Virus record (IMG/VR): IMGVR_UViG_3300050132_000197 | Location: 1-49,733 of that record | DNA length: 49,733 nt | Source: a virus | Reading direction: 5' to 3' (one strand) | Shown here: positions 7,384 through 13,296 of the stretch, piece after piece | Numbering within the stretch: position 1 is the first letter of the stretch | Layout of the letters: each line of letters opens with the position of its first letter | Translations under genes and position numbers: made by a program | The notes under the pieces: generated by a model | What the model was told of the DNA's origin: nothing | Database searches by the model: none | Seen by the model: only the letters and a program-made list of their open reading frames with translations

Positions 7384-8208
7384 ATGAGCCCTCAATGCGA
7401 AGATGGATTCACGCGGATAGCAAACGAGTTAATAGAGGCTCTTGCACTGATAAGGATACCTGGCGAATCAATGCAGATTTTCTTAGTGATCCTTCGCAAG
7501 ACCTATGGCTTCGGGAAGAAGGAAGATCGGATCTCACTTGCACAGTTCACGGAGACAACAGGCATTCCGAAACCGAGGATAGTCAGAGCATTAGCAAAAC
7601 TCCTTGATATGAAAATTATCGTTAAAAGCGGTAGTGGGCATTACCCAAATTATGGAGTCAACAAGTACCACGGTACTTGGGAAAAATTGCCAAAGAAGGC
7701 AATAAATATTGCCATAGAAGGCAACGCAATGGAACCTTTAGACAACACAGACGAAACAGTAACTTACGCAGAAATATTGCCTTGTATGGCAATAAAAGAA
7801 AAATTGCCAAAGAAGGCAATAAATATTGCCATAGAAGGCAACGCCGTTGCCATACAAGGCAATTTAAATTGCCTTGTATGGCACCCACAAAAGAAAAAAG
7901 AAACTATTACAAAAGAAAAAAGAAACATAGGTGAAGGTCTCCTTCCGATCTGTTTGGCGTGGAGAGCTTTCCAGGAGATGAGGCGTCAGAAGAAAAAACC
8001 CTTGAGCGGATACGCTGAGGTGCTGATCGTAAAAAAGCTCATGGCCTTCCATGCCAACGGTCATGATCCAGTGGATGTGCTGAACGCCTCCATTGAAAAT
8101 TCCTGGCAGGGCGTATTTGAGCCGAAGCAGTTGGCTGCCGGCAAACAGACGGCCGCCGCCGTCCGCGAATCCAATCACAACGCGTGCAGGGAGTTTGCAA
8201 ATGAATGA
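7384..8208 (+). CDS. Phage replication initiator, lambda O-like
   Basis: 274 residues. Residues 4-100 match the N-terminal winged-helix domain of phage replication protein O: GFTRIANELIEALALIRIPG, FLVILRKTYGFGKKEDRISLAQF, a TTGIPKPRIVRALAKL recognition helix and a following wing. The middle (about residues 100-185) is low-complexity and contains KLPKKAINIAIEGNA twice because the DNA there carries repeated palindromes. The C-terminal part (SGYAEVLIVKKLMAFHANGHDPVDVLNASIENSWQGVFEP) is typical of phage initiator/DnaD-like tails. In lambda, O binds iterons inside its own gene and recruits P and DnaB; the same layout is seen here. The start has only a weak ribosome site. Its stop overlaps the next gene. 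Confidence 0.88.
   Translation: MSPQCEDGFTRIANELIEALALIRIPGESMQIFLVILRKTYGFGKKEDRISLAQFTETTGIPKPRIVRALAKLLDMKIIVKSGSGHYPNYGVNKYHGTWEKLPKKAINIAIEGNAMEPLDNTDETVTYAEILPCMAIKEKLPKKAINIAIEGNAVAIQGNLNCLVWHPQKKKETITKEKRNIGEGLLPICLAWRAFQEMRRQKKKPLSGYAEVLIVKKLMAFHANGHDPVDVLNASIENSWQGVFEPKQLAAGKQTAAAVRESNHNACREFANE
7686..7885 (+). repeat. Probable replication origin: seven ATTGCC-N6-GGCAAT iterons
   Basis: Seven 18-bp palindromes begin at 7686, 7708, 7776, 7803, 7825, 7846 and 7868. All have TTGCC-N6-GGCA cores. The spacers fall into three kinds: AAAGAA (sites 1, 4), ATAGAA (2, 5) and TTGTAT or its complement ATACAA (3, 6, 7). Within the groups the starts are 21-22 bp apart (two helical turns), except gaps of 68 and 27 bp around site 3. 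They lie in the middle of the O-like initiator gene, as the lambda origin does, and are followed by an A-rich repeat tract. Binding by the initiator is inferred. Confidence 0.85.
7887..7926 (+). repeat. A-rich direct repeat beside the iterons (candidate unwinding element)
   Basis: ACAAAAGAAAAAAGAAAC occurs exactly twice, at 7887-7904 and 7909-7926, with the same 22-bp period as the iterons. The tract is almost all A on the plus strand. Its position directly downstream of the last iteron parallels the AT-rich side of the lambda origin where duplex opening begins. Confidence 0.75.
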
Positions 8209-8668
8209 TTCCGAGAAAAAACGTTTCTTGCTGGCCATGAACTGGCTGGCAGAGAAGTACCCGGTGGGTAAAGCCGGGGAGCAGGTCCCGCGGTCCCTTA
8301 CGAAGCCCTGGCTGGCTGATTACTTCAACGCCTTCAGATCGTTACCGATCCAGCAGTTTGAGCAAGGGGTAAAGCACCATTACGCGACCGACGCCTTTTT
8401 CCCTGACAGACCGGCCTCTTTGCGAAAGTCCTGCGACGCAGTACCGAGGCCGAGAGACGGCTGGCTTCCAGTTCCCGAGCGGGTTCTTCTTCCCGAAATG
8501 ACGCAGGAACAGGCGCTGGAAAACCGGAAGAGAGCAGCGGAGCTCCTTAACGGTCTATCAGGTTCAAAGTTTTACGTAGACGGCGATGGCAACATGCAGG
8601 CAGGAGGTCGCCGTGGCAAAGAAGAACCAGATCCTGGCGTAGGAGAATATTGGCTGGAGATCCGTTAA
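8201..8668 (+). CDS. Possible helicase loader-like replication partner
   Basis: 155 residues from ATG 8201, overlapping the end of the initiator gene, with CAGGGAG upstream. The N-terminal part, FLLAMNWLAEKYP then LADYFNAFRSLPIQQFEQGVKHHYATDAFFPDRPASLRKSCD, has the helix-turn pattern of small phage replication proteins that act before a helicase (short helices, an FFP turn, then another helix). No ATPase motif is seen. The place directly after an O-like gene is where P-type loaders lie in lambdoid phages, so loader function is an inference from position and weak pattern. The C-terminus is polar and probably disordered. Confidence 0.5.
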   Translation: MNDSEKKRFLLAMNWLAEKYPVGKAGEQVPRSLTKPWLADYFNAFRSLPIQQFEQGVKHHYATDAFFPDRPASLRKSCDAVPRPRDGWLPVPERVLLPEMTQEQALENRKRAAELLNGLSGSKFYVDGDGNMQAGGRRGKEEPDPGVGEYWLEIR

Positions 8669-8700
8669 CAGGGTCTCCAGCCGATTTCCGAGGTTTCAAC

Positions 8701-9069
8701 ATGGCCGTTTCCTCAAAAGACAGCTCGTTGCTCGAAAAGATCATGCCGGATCCTCGCCATAAATGGCTCATCACCGTGGATCACCGGGCAACGATGGGCG
8801 CAAAGAGTATGACGGGGAACCTGGCGGGGTGCTCAGGGCCTTACGGCATGTGCGGGCTGCCTGTCCCCTTACCTGACACCTTTAGGCTGCTTGACGGGGA
8901 AGGACGGACGCTTTACGAGGGGAAGACGAACGCCGGAACCTTAGCCGCAAGCAAGAACGGGATTCACAACGGCCTGGAGCCGCTAAAAGAGATCGGCCGG
9001 GGCGCCGTCTACATCGAGTACCTGATAAACGACAGATGGCTGCGGCCAAAAGGGAGCATGTTACGGTGA
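8701..9069 (+). CDS. Hypothetical protein
   Basis: 122 residues from ATG 8701; a GAGG is 7 bases upstream. An in-frame ATG at 8742 is a possible alternative. A GPYGMCGLPVPLPDTFRLLDGEGRTLYEGK core and IHNGLEPLKEIGRGAVYIEYLINDRWLR look like a beta-rich globular domain. Not assigned to a family. A hairpin (GGAGATCC/GGGTCTCC around 8656-8679) lies just before it and could modulate readthrough from the replication genes. Confidence 0.7.
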   Translation: MAVSSKDSSLLEKIMPDPRHKWLITVDHRATMGAKSMTGNLAGCSGPYGMCGLPVPLPDTFRLLDGEGRTLYEGKTNAGTLAASKNGIHNGLEPLKEIGRGAVYIEYLINDRWLRPKGSMLR

Positions 9070-9386
9070 TCCGGATCAATCTTGTGCAACCGAACTTCAA
9101 GCAAAAACCTTGGCGCTCGCCGCGTTATATGCGCTGGATCAGCGAGCAGGAATGCTGCATATCAGAGATGCCAGGGCCGAGCGATCCGCATCACAGCAAC
9201 ATTCCAGGGCATGCAACCATGGGCGGCAAGTGCTCAGATGCTCGCTGCCTGCCCCCTGTGCATTGGCTGCACCTGGAAGTGGGAACAGGAGAGGTAGCTT
9301 TCTGGGAAAAGTGGGGCAAAAAACCCGAGGATCTGATTCAGCAATTCAACGCTGAATGGGTGAGACTGGGGAATAAAATTGGGTAA
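9066..9386 (+). CDS. DUF968/HNH-like endonuclease
   Basis: 106 residues from GTG 9066, preferred because it overlaps the upstream stop (GTGA) and follows AAAAGGGAG; an ATG at 9036 would overlap the previous gene by 34 bases. The pattern RYMRWISEQECC, then DPHHSNIPGHATMGGKCSDARCLPPVHWLHLE fits phage DUF968-type HNH nucleases: a Cys pair, a HH that supplies the catalytic histidine, and a later D...CLP..H...H zinc/metal part. The second Cys pair looks reduced. It probably takes part in DNA processing or recombination near the origin region. Confidence 0.75.
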   Translation: MIRINLVQPNFKQKPWRSPRYMRWISEQECCISEMPGPSDPHHSNIPGHATMGGKCSDARCLPPVHWLHLEVGTGEVAFWEKWGKKPEDLIQQFNAEWVRLGNKIG

Positions 9387-9397
9387 GGAGGGGAGCG

Positions 9398-9544
9398 ATG
9401 GACGAACGAGACTTTGACGATATGGAAACAGAGGACACTAGGGTGTTTGACGGACGCGGACGCGTGACGTGCGGGAGGTGCGGCGGAACCGGTCTGTTCA
9501 ACCGCAAAGATTGCCCGGTGTGCGAAGGTAACGGATACGAATAA
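9398..9544 (+). CDS. DnaJ-type zinc-finger mini-protein
   Basis: 48 residues from ATG 9398 with GGGTAAGGAGGGGAG upstream. After an acidic leader it has two CxxCxGxG repeats, CGRCGGTG and CPVCEGNG, the pattern of the DnaJ Cys-rich domain. Only one zinc site's worth of repeats is present, so it is a minimal zinc finger. Its role is unknown; it may be a partner for the neighbouring DNA-processing proteins. Confidence 0.8.
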   Translation: MDERDFDDMETEDTRVFDGRGRVTCGRCGGTGLFNRKDCPVCEGNGYE

Positions 9545-9624
9545 ACCTCTCGTCGAGAGAGCAGCTGCCCCCTCGACGCCGATCGGTACCGGCGAGCGTG
9601 AGCCCCACTTGAAAGGTTAATAAA

Positions 9625-9870
9625 ATGGCAGACATAAGAAAGCCGGATTTAATTATGTTGCTCCGTTTTTCAGGCAAGAGAAAAGCTTTGAAACTGGAGC
9701 TATTCCGTGCTCAGCAATGGGGGCACGGAGGTACCAGGAAAGTGTATCGGCTTAGGATGAACGGCAAATGGTTCCAGGGCAAAAAAGATCAAGAGAGGGA
9801 TTACAAAGACTTCTACACCTTCTACGAATTCAGAGATTTGTTGTGGAGGAGTCTTAAAATAAAAATGTAG
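9625..9870 (+). CDS. Small basic hypothetical protein
   Basis: 81 residues; AAAGGTTAATAAA lies before the ATG. The product is rich in Lys, Arg and aromatics (RVYRLRMNGKWF-like segment YRLRMNGKWFQGKKDQE, then YKDFYTFYEFRDLLWRSL), which suggests nucleic-acid binding, but no family is recognised. It sits between two zinc mini-proteins. Confidence 0.65.
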   Translation: MADIRKPDLIMLLRFSGKRKALKLELFRAQQWGHGGTRKVYRLRMNGKWFQGKKDQERDYKDFYTFYEFRDLLWRSLKIKM

Positions 9871-9879
9871 GGAGGGGGA

Positions 9880-10011
9880 ATGATATACCAGCGAAAGGTG
9901 CCGCACCCTTGGCACTTTGGGGTGATGCTGATCGAACACGTCTGCACATGCTGCGGTCATATCCACCAGGGCCGCCCCAAAAACGGCAAGTGCTCTAGTT
10001 GCAAGAGGTAA
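9880..10011 (+). CDS. Zinc-ribbon mini-protein
   Basis: 43 residues from ATG 9880, preceded by GGGAGGGGG. CTCCGH in the middle and CSSCKR at the end form a CxxC...CxxC zinc ribbon. The N-terminus is MIYQRKVPHPWHFGVM. Function unknown; one of several such tiny genes in this stretch. Confidence 0.7.
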   Translation: MIYQRKVPHPWHFGVMLIEHVCTCCGHIHQGRPKNGKCSSCKR

Positions 10012-10089
10012 CCCGCGCTGTGACGATTGGCAGGGTGGTACCCATTTCTAAATCAACAATTACGCGGAGTTACAAGGGGGGATTTTAGG

Positions 10090-10791
10090 ATGGATTTGGC
10101 TGAAATGAAAAAGTGGCGAGACGGGTTTCCGTTGTCATTGGTGGTCGATAGAAGATTTTGCCAGCTCATTGCCGAGGTGGAGCGGCTGACCGATCAGAAT
10201 CTGCGAATACTCCGCAAAGAATTCACCCAGATTTGCAGCTATTGCGGCTTTGAATTCCCGGCAGAGGGTGCATACAGTTGGGAGGATCTGCAAGCGCACA
10301 TCCATGTTTGCCCGCAACACCCTGTTGGCAAATTGACGGCAGAGCGGGATAAATTGAAGGCACAGGTAGGGTTTGATTGTAGCACTCACCAATGTGACAA
10401 ACTCTTTGCCCTGGCAGAGCCGTACCTTCAAGAATCTATCGCTTTAGCGAAAGAGCGGGACGGGCTGAGGGAGGCGGTCACAGCCTACGAGAAAGAAGCT
10501 AATGATACCTTAACCTTCTACCGGGAGAAAGGACGCGTTACCGTAGCGAACGATGGCAATCCTGTTCAGCGCCTTGGAGCTTCTGCAGAGATAGCGATTA
10601 TCAAGGCCGAAGCCCAAGGCTTCGCGGCGGGGATGGAGAGGGCTGTGGAGATAGCGTCTGGGGTTATCTGCGATGACGAGCCGCGCAACCGAGAGTGGAA
10701 CGATGCCTGCGACCAGATAATTAACGAAATCCGTGCCGCTATCCCGGCAACTCCCACTTCCGACGCGCTCAAGGGAGACAAGCAAACATGA
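10090..10791 (+). CDS. Hypothetical protein with C2HC-type zinc finger and coiled coil
   Basis: 233 residues. ATG 10090 follows AAGGGGGG at 10075-10081; an earlier TTG at 10027 is rejected for lack of a site. Residues near 50-80 read ICSYCGFEFPAEGAYSWEDLQAHIHVCPQHP, a CxxC...HxHxxC finger common in small phage proteins. The remainder alternates helices (ERDKLKAQV, ALAKERDGLREAVTAYEKEAND) with a C-terminal IKAEAQGFAAGMERAVEIASGV segment. Function unknown. The next gene overlaps its stop. Confidence 0.75.
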   Translation: MDLAEMKKWRDGFPLSLVVDRRFCQLIAEVERLTDQNLRILRKEFTQICSYCGFEFPAEGAYSWEDLQAHIHVCPQHPVGKLTAERDKLKAQVGFDCSTHQCDKLFALAEPYLQESIALAKERDGLREAVTAYEKEANDTLTFYREKGRVTVANDGNPVQRLGASAEIAIIKAEAQGFAAGMERAVEIASGVICDDEPRNREWNDACDQIINEIRAAIPATPTSDALKGDKQT

Positions 10792-11105
10792 AGAGATTGC
10801 AGAACATCGTGAACTGGCTGAACGACCACAAGCCTAGCATCGGCTTCTATATCGGGAATAATCCCTGGGACTCATCGAAGAAGGACTCAGAAATAGTTAG
10901 GCTGACTCATATTTGCCTCGAAAGACATAAGGCGCTTAACTCCTATGAGGCAGAGATAGGCGGCCTGAAGTGGTTGGTAGAGCTGGAACAGCGTAGGGTA
11001 AGAAATCGCGGAAAGCGATACCGCGAGGCGATGGCGGAAGTTAAAAGTTTGCGCGAGAAGTTGCAGATAGCGAAATATTTAGCAGACTTGGGAGGAGGAG
11101 GTTGA
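10788..11105 (+). CDS. Hypothetical basic helical protein
   Basis: 105 residues, starting at ATG 10788 inside the end of the previous gene (ATGA). It is helical and basic: SYEAEIGGLKWLVELEQRRVRNRGKRYREAMAEVKSLREKLQIAKYLADLG. It ends in four glycines encoded by a GGAGGAGGAGGT run directly before TGA. The +1 frame after that stop encodes a Cys-rich stretch (see the separate feature at 11104). No family is recognised. Confidence 0.7.
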   Translation: MKRLQNIVNWLNDHKPSIGFYIGNNPWDSSKKDSEIVRLTHICLERHKALNSYEAEIGGLKWLVELEQRRVRNRGKRYREAMAEVKSLREKLQIAKYLADLGGGG

Positions 11106-11190
11106 CACCTGCGAGGGATGCGAAGGGGATTGCGGCATTTGCGGGCATAGACATGAGCCGAATAGTCGGTACCAGCGACTGTCACCATAA
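11104..11190 (+). other. Cys-rich open segment without its own start (possible +1 frameshift extension)
   Basis: In the +1 frame relative to the previous gene, the bases after its stop encode DTCEGCEGDCGICGHRHEP and ten more residues before TAA 11188-11190. The CxxCxxxCxxC cluster looks like genuine protein, but the frame is closed upstream (TAG 11080-11082) and has no ATG, GTG or TTG. The junction reads GGT TGA C preceded by AGGAGG, the same kind of layout as the prfB +1 shift site. Re-pairing of tRNA-Gly on GTT would be poor, so a sequencing error or a decayed gene is as likely. Confidence 0.3.
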
Positions 11191-11194
11191 AGTG

Positions 11195-11224
11195 AAGGGG
11201 GAGGGCCGCGAAGCCTTCCCCCTT
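11195..11224. terminator. Bidirectional terminator between convergent gene blocks
   Basis: AAGGGGGAGGGC (11195-11206) pairs with GCCTTCCCCCTT (11213-11224) over 12 bp with one G-U, around a CGCGAA loop. It sits just after the plus-strand left block and just before the stop of the last minus-strand gene, so it can end transcription in both directions. T-rich flanks are short (TTTCCTC on plus, TTCACTTTA on minus). Confidence 0.7.
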
Positions 11225-11227
11225 TCC

Positions 11228-11422
11228 TCACTTAACTCGCGTGTTCCACTTTTTCAGCTCTCGCAAAAAGTTCCTTTTCTTCCCCCATAAACCTCCGACT
11301 CCTTGAGAGCCACAATCAGGAGTGCAGCGGTTCTGAACCCTGAGGAAGCCAGGTTTCTCCTCAACGTAAATAGGAACTCCTCCGCAAAAAGGGCAGGGCC
11401 GGATTTCAGGCAAATCGTTCAT
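11228..11422 (-). CDS. Lar-like restriction alleviation protein
   Basis: 64 residues starting MNDLPEIRPCPFCGGVPIYV. The CPFCGG opening, a later Cys pair in NRCTPDCGS and the final LKKWNTR match the short Lar/restriction-alleviation zinc-ribbon family, which in some phages reduces cleavage by type I restriction systems. Many family members are annotated only by this pattern, so function is tentative. It is the last gene of the minus-strand island and overlaps the next upstream gene by four bases. Confidence 0.75.
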   Translation of the reverse strand: MNDLPEIRPCPFCGGVPIYVEEKPGFLRVQNRCTPDCGSQGVGGLWGKKRNFLRELKKWNTRVK

Positions 11423-11679
11423 AGTTCCTCCGGCTTAGGATAACAGCTCCAGATGATGTGATGCGGGTCCCCGCGCTTCTTTGGCGTCGTGTGCGCCAGC
11501 TTCTCGACCGTTCCGAACCCTCTCCCCGCAAATTCCTTGTTGCAGTTGATGATGATGGTAGCCCCTGCCTCTTGTGCTGCTCTCGCTCTGGTTGCCGTGG
11601 TATGCCGCACGACGACGCTCCTTGCCGTCCCGTTACCGTCGGCTCCCTGGATCGTTACGTTCTTTCGATCACTCCTCAT
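11419..11679 (-). CDS. Hypothetical protein
   Basis: 86 residues. The sequence has a TATRARAAQEAGATIIINCN segment that could be a helix-strand unit, and a basic C-terminus rich in Pro/Lys. No family is recognised. The stop region overlaps the Lar-like gene start, and its start overlaps the upstream gene, fitting one minus-strand operon. Confidence 0.65.
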   Translation of the reverse strand: MRSDRKNVTIQGADGNGTARSVVVRHTTATRARAAQEAGATIIINCNKEFAGRGFGTVEKLAHTTPKKRGDPHHIIWSCYPKPEEL

Positions 11680-12253
11680 GCTTCACCAGCCCAAGTTCCC
11701 GGGAGAGTTCCATGAACGCTTCCCGGTACCGGTCGATCTCCTCTGAGGTAACCTTTCCGCATACCAGCGGGTAAACGGTATCGATCGCGACCAGCCAGGG
11801 ACCCGGCACGAAAAGCCGTGAATTAGGATGGGTATCGCAAACCTTGCAGTCTCCGACATTGACAGTCATGAAATTGCCGTAGTCGTCAACGTAGATCTCG
11901 ATATCGGGCGTTGAGTAGCGGTATTTGGGGCCGTAGTTGTGCCGCACCTGTTCACCGAGGACTCGCGCGACCTTGGCGATCAGCGAGAGGATACCGCGAT
12001 CGGAAGCGTTCTTGTAGGTCTCTTTCTTCAACTCTTGGAGCTCCTCGATGCTTTTGGTTGTGACGAGTCTTACGAGTCTTGAGGACTCAACCTCGATATG
12101 ACGGCGGCGCAGGATGATTGCCAGGGCGTCCGCATCGTTGGCGGCGTCCACCGGGTCCCGCTGAATAGCCGTTTCCAGGGAGTGTTTCAGCCAGTGGCTT
12201 GCGGTAGGATCGGTGAGGATGCGGTGAATCTTGATAGCTGTTGATTCGCTCAC
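11669..12253 (-). CDS. Hypothetical protein
   Basis: 194 residues from GTG 12253 (minus strand), chosen because AAAGGAGAT precedes it and the start overlaps the upstream stop; the longer frame to 12313 would overlap the neighbour by 64 bases. The N-terminal part is helical (IKIHRILTDPTASHWLKHSLETAI, then DPVDAANDADALAIILRRR), suggesting an orphan phage protein of the type often found near antirestriction genes. The C-terminal part has YVDDYGNFMTVNVGDCKVCDTHPNS. No function is assigned. Confidence 0.75.
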   Translation of the reverse strand: MSESTAIKIHRILTDPTASHWLKHSLETAIQRDPVDAANDADALAIILRRRHIEVESSRLVRLVTTKSIEELQELKKETYKNASDRGILSLIAKVARVLGEQVRHNYGPKYRYSTPDIEIYVDDYGNFMTVNVGDCKVCDTHPNSRLFVPGPWLVAIDTVYPLVCGKVTSEEIDRYREAFMELSRELGLVKHEE

Positions 12254-12468
12254 AGTGTTATCTCCTTTGATTTCGATGGGGTGGGGACCAAGCAGCGGTC
12301 GATTGATATCCACGCTCTGCCGGACCCGCTCACCGGCTCAACCTCCAGCCGGATAGCTCCCCAGGATGATTTGACGTCGAGGACAACCATCGGGATGGTG
12401 AATTTCTCCAGCTGAACCTGCACTGTTTCCCCGATTGCGGGGGCCATTTGTTTAGCTGTATGGGTCAT
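12250..12468 (-). CDS. Small hypothetical protein
   Basis: 72 residues, MTHTAKQMAPAIGETVQVQL at the start and a beta-rich remainder (FTIPMVVLDVKSSWGAIRLEVEP, then GRAWISIDRC). It looks like a small beta-barrel. Function unknown. It overlaps both neighbours by four bases, as expected in a compact operon. Confidence 0.7.
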   Translation of the reverse strand: MTHTAKQMAPAIGETVQVQLEKFTIPMVVLDVKSSWGAIRLEVEPVSGSGRAWISIDRCLVPTPSKSKEITL

Positions 12469-12950
12469 AGCCTCCCCCCTCTGGCCTTCATGATGGCATC
12501 ATTCGCGGTGCCTATCCATTCCGCTTCGATGCTGTCGGGGTTGTATTTGTCGATCATGCGGGAAAGGGCTTTCATTGTGCCTTCCAGGGCTTCAAGGAGA
12601 TCCGGTGCGGCTGCTACCAGTATGGCGTTGGCCCGCGCCTCTGCTTCGCAGACATCGTCGTCTGATGTGCAGATGCATATTTCCTGTTCGGAGGACGGTC
12701 CCACTACTGCTCGCCCATCGGCATTCCATGGTCCAGGCGTATGCTGTGCTTTCATGTCTAAAACCTCCTTTCTAACAACTCCCTGTAAAATGCGCGTTGC
12801 GGTCAAATCCCGCCTTCCTCTGTTCGTGTCGACCAACTGACTAAGCGGATACCGAGGATCGGAGGGATAAACCCTCTCAACAGTCAGATATCCGTATTCG
12901 AGGCTTAAAATCTGGTCTCCAGGCTGCAAATCTTTCGGGTACAGGATCAT
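12465..12950 (-). CDS. Two-part hypothetical protein (GDQI domain joined to HTPGPW domain)
   Basis: 161 residues if translated from ATG 12950. Residues 1-65 (MILYPKDLQPGDQILSLEYG...) look like a small beta domain. From residue 66 on the protein is a typical phage HTPGPW protein: MKAQHTPGPWNADGRAVVG, then ARANAILVAAAPDLLEALEGT. That family normally starts at the Met before KAQHTPGPW, and here that Met (12755) has its own AAAGGAGG 8 bases upstream. The two halves are therefore either an in-frame fusion with an internal start, or two genes whose separating stop has been lost. Roles unknown. Confidence 0.75.
   Translation of the reverse strand: MILYPKDLQPGDQILSLEYGYLTVERVYPSDPRYPLSQLVDTNRGRRDLTATRILQGVVRKEVLDMKAQHTPGPWNADGRAVVGPSSEQEICICTSDDDVCEAEARANAILVAAAPDLLEALEGTMKALSRMIDKYNPDSIEAEWIGTANDAIMKARGGRL
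12753..12771 (-). promoter_or_regulatory. Internal ribosome binding site and ATG
   Basis: On the minus strand, AAAGGAGG (12764-12771) lies 8 bases before ATG 12755, inside the longer open frame and in the same frame. It would give a 96-residue HTPGPW protein independent of the first 65 residues. Confidence 0.7.
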
Positions 12951-13174
12951 AGCGCCAACTCGACTACGTTATTTTTCGCATCATCGGCAGCCCGTGCGCA
13001 TGCCTGCAATTGTGCGCGGTTGAGGGCATACCCTTGCATCTGGCACAAAAGTTCAGCAACATTGCCAGCATTCGGGAGTTGTCGTTTTGTAACCTCAACC
13101 CTGCCATTGCCCAGGGTAATCCGCACATAAGTATCAATTGATTCAATCGTTGTGCCCTCTAAGCGATATTTCAT
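12947..13174 (-). CDS. Small hypothetical protein, first gene of the minus-strand island
   Basis: 75 residues, MKYRLEGTTIESIDTYVRIT at the start, then a helical half (NVAELLCQMQGYALNRAQLQACARAADDAK). GAGGGGGGGAG precedes the ATG. It overlaps the next gene by four bases and lies directly after the minus-strand promoter. No family is recognised. Confidence 0.7.
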   Translation of the reverse strand: MKYRLEGTTIESIDTYVRITLGNGRVEVTKRQLPNAGNVAELLCQMQGYALNRAQLQACARAADDAKNNVVELAL

Positions 13175-13225
13175 GGCTCCCCCCCCTCGTGGTAGTTCTG
13201 CCCTCTACTTCAAAGTGACACTTTC

Positions 13226-13253
13226 CTTATACACCCCCTACTCCATATTGCAA
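13226..13253 (-). promoter_or_regulatory. Sigma70-like promoter for the minus-strand island
   Basis: Reading the minus strand, TTGCAA (13253-13248) is followed after 16 bp by TATAAG (13231-13226), 50 bases before the first minus-strand ATG. The neighbouring upstream DNA carries two copies of the AATTATTGCGTACA motif, so regulation is likely. Confidence 0.6.
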
Positions 13254-13254
13254 T

Positions 13255-13288
13255 GCAATTATTGCGTACACTGTAATTATTGCGTACA
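13255..13288. promoter_or_regulatory. Operator-like direct repeat AATTATTGCGTACA x2
   Basis: Copies at 13257-13270 and 13275-13288, 18 bp apart. The first forms the perfect dyad GCAATTATTGC (13255-13265). The reverse complement, TGTACGCAATAATT, recurs at 33501-33514 and, with one change, at 46948-46961, each time just after a -10 box. Here it lies between divergent genes, so one regulator could control both the terminase side and the minus-strand island. Confidence 0.65.
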
Positions 13289-13296
13289 GCATTAAA

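Noticed and set aside
7658-7888. Minus-strand open frame over the iterons
   Set aside because: The palindromic DNA makes both strands look alike; the frame shows only the repeated LPSLAIF-type peptide and no start context.
11102-11290. TTG-initiated frame after the 105-residue gene
   Set aside because: It runs through the terminator hairpin and into the end of the minus-strand gene; its composition is not protein-like, while another frame in the same DNA encodes a convincing Cys cluster.
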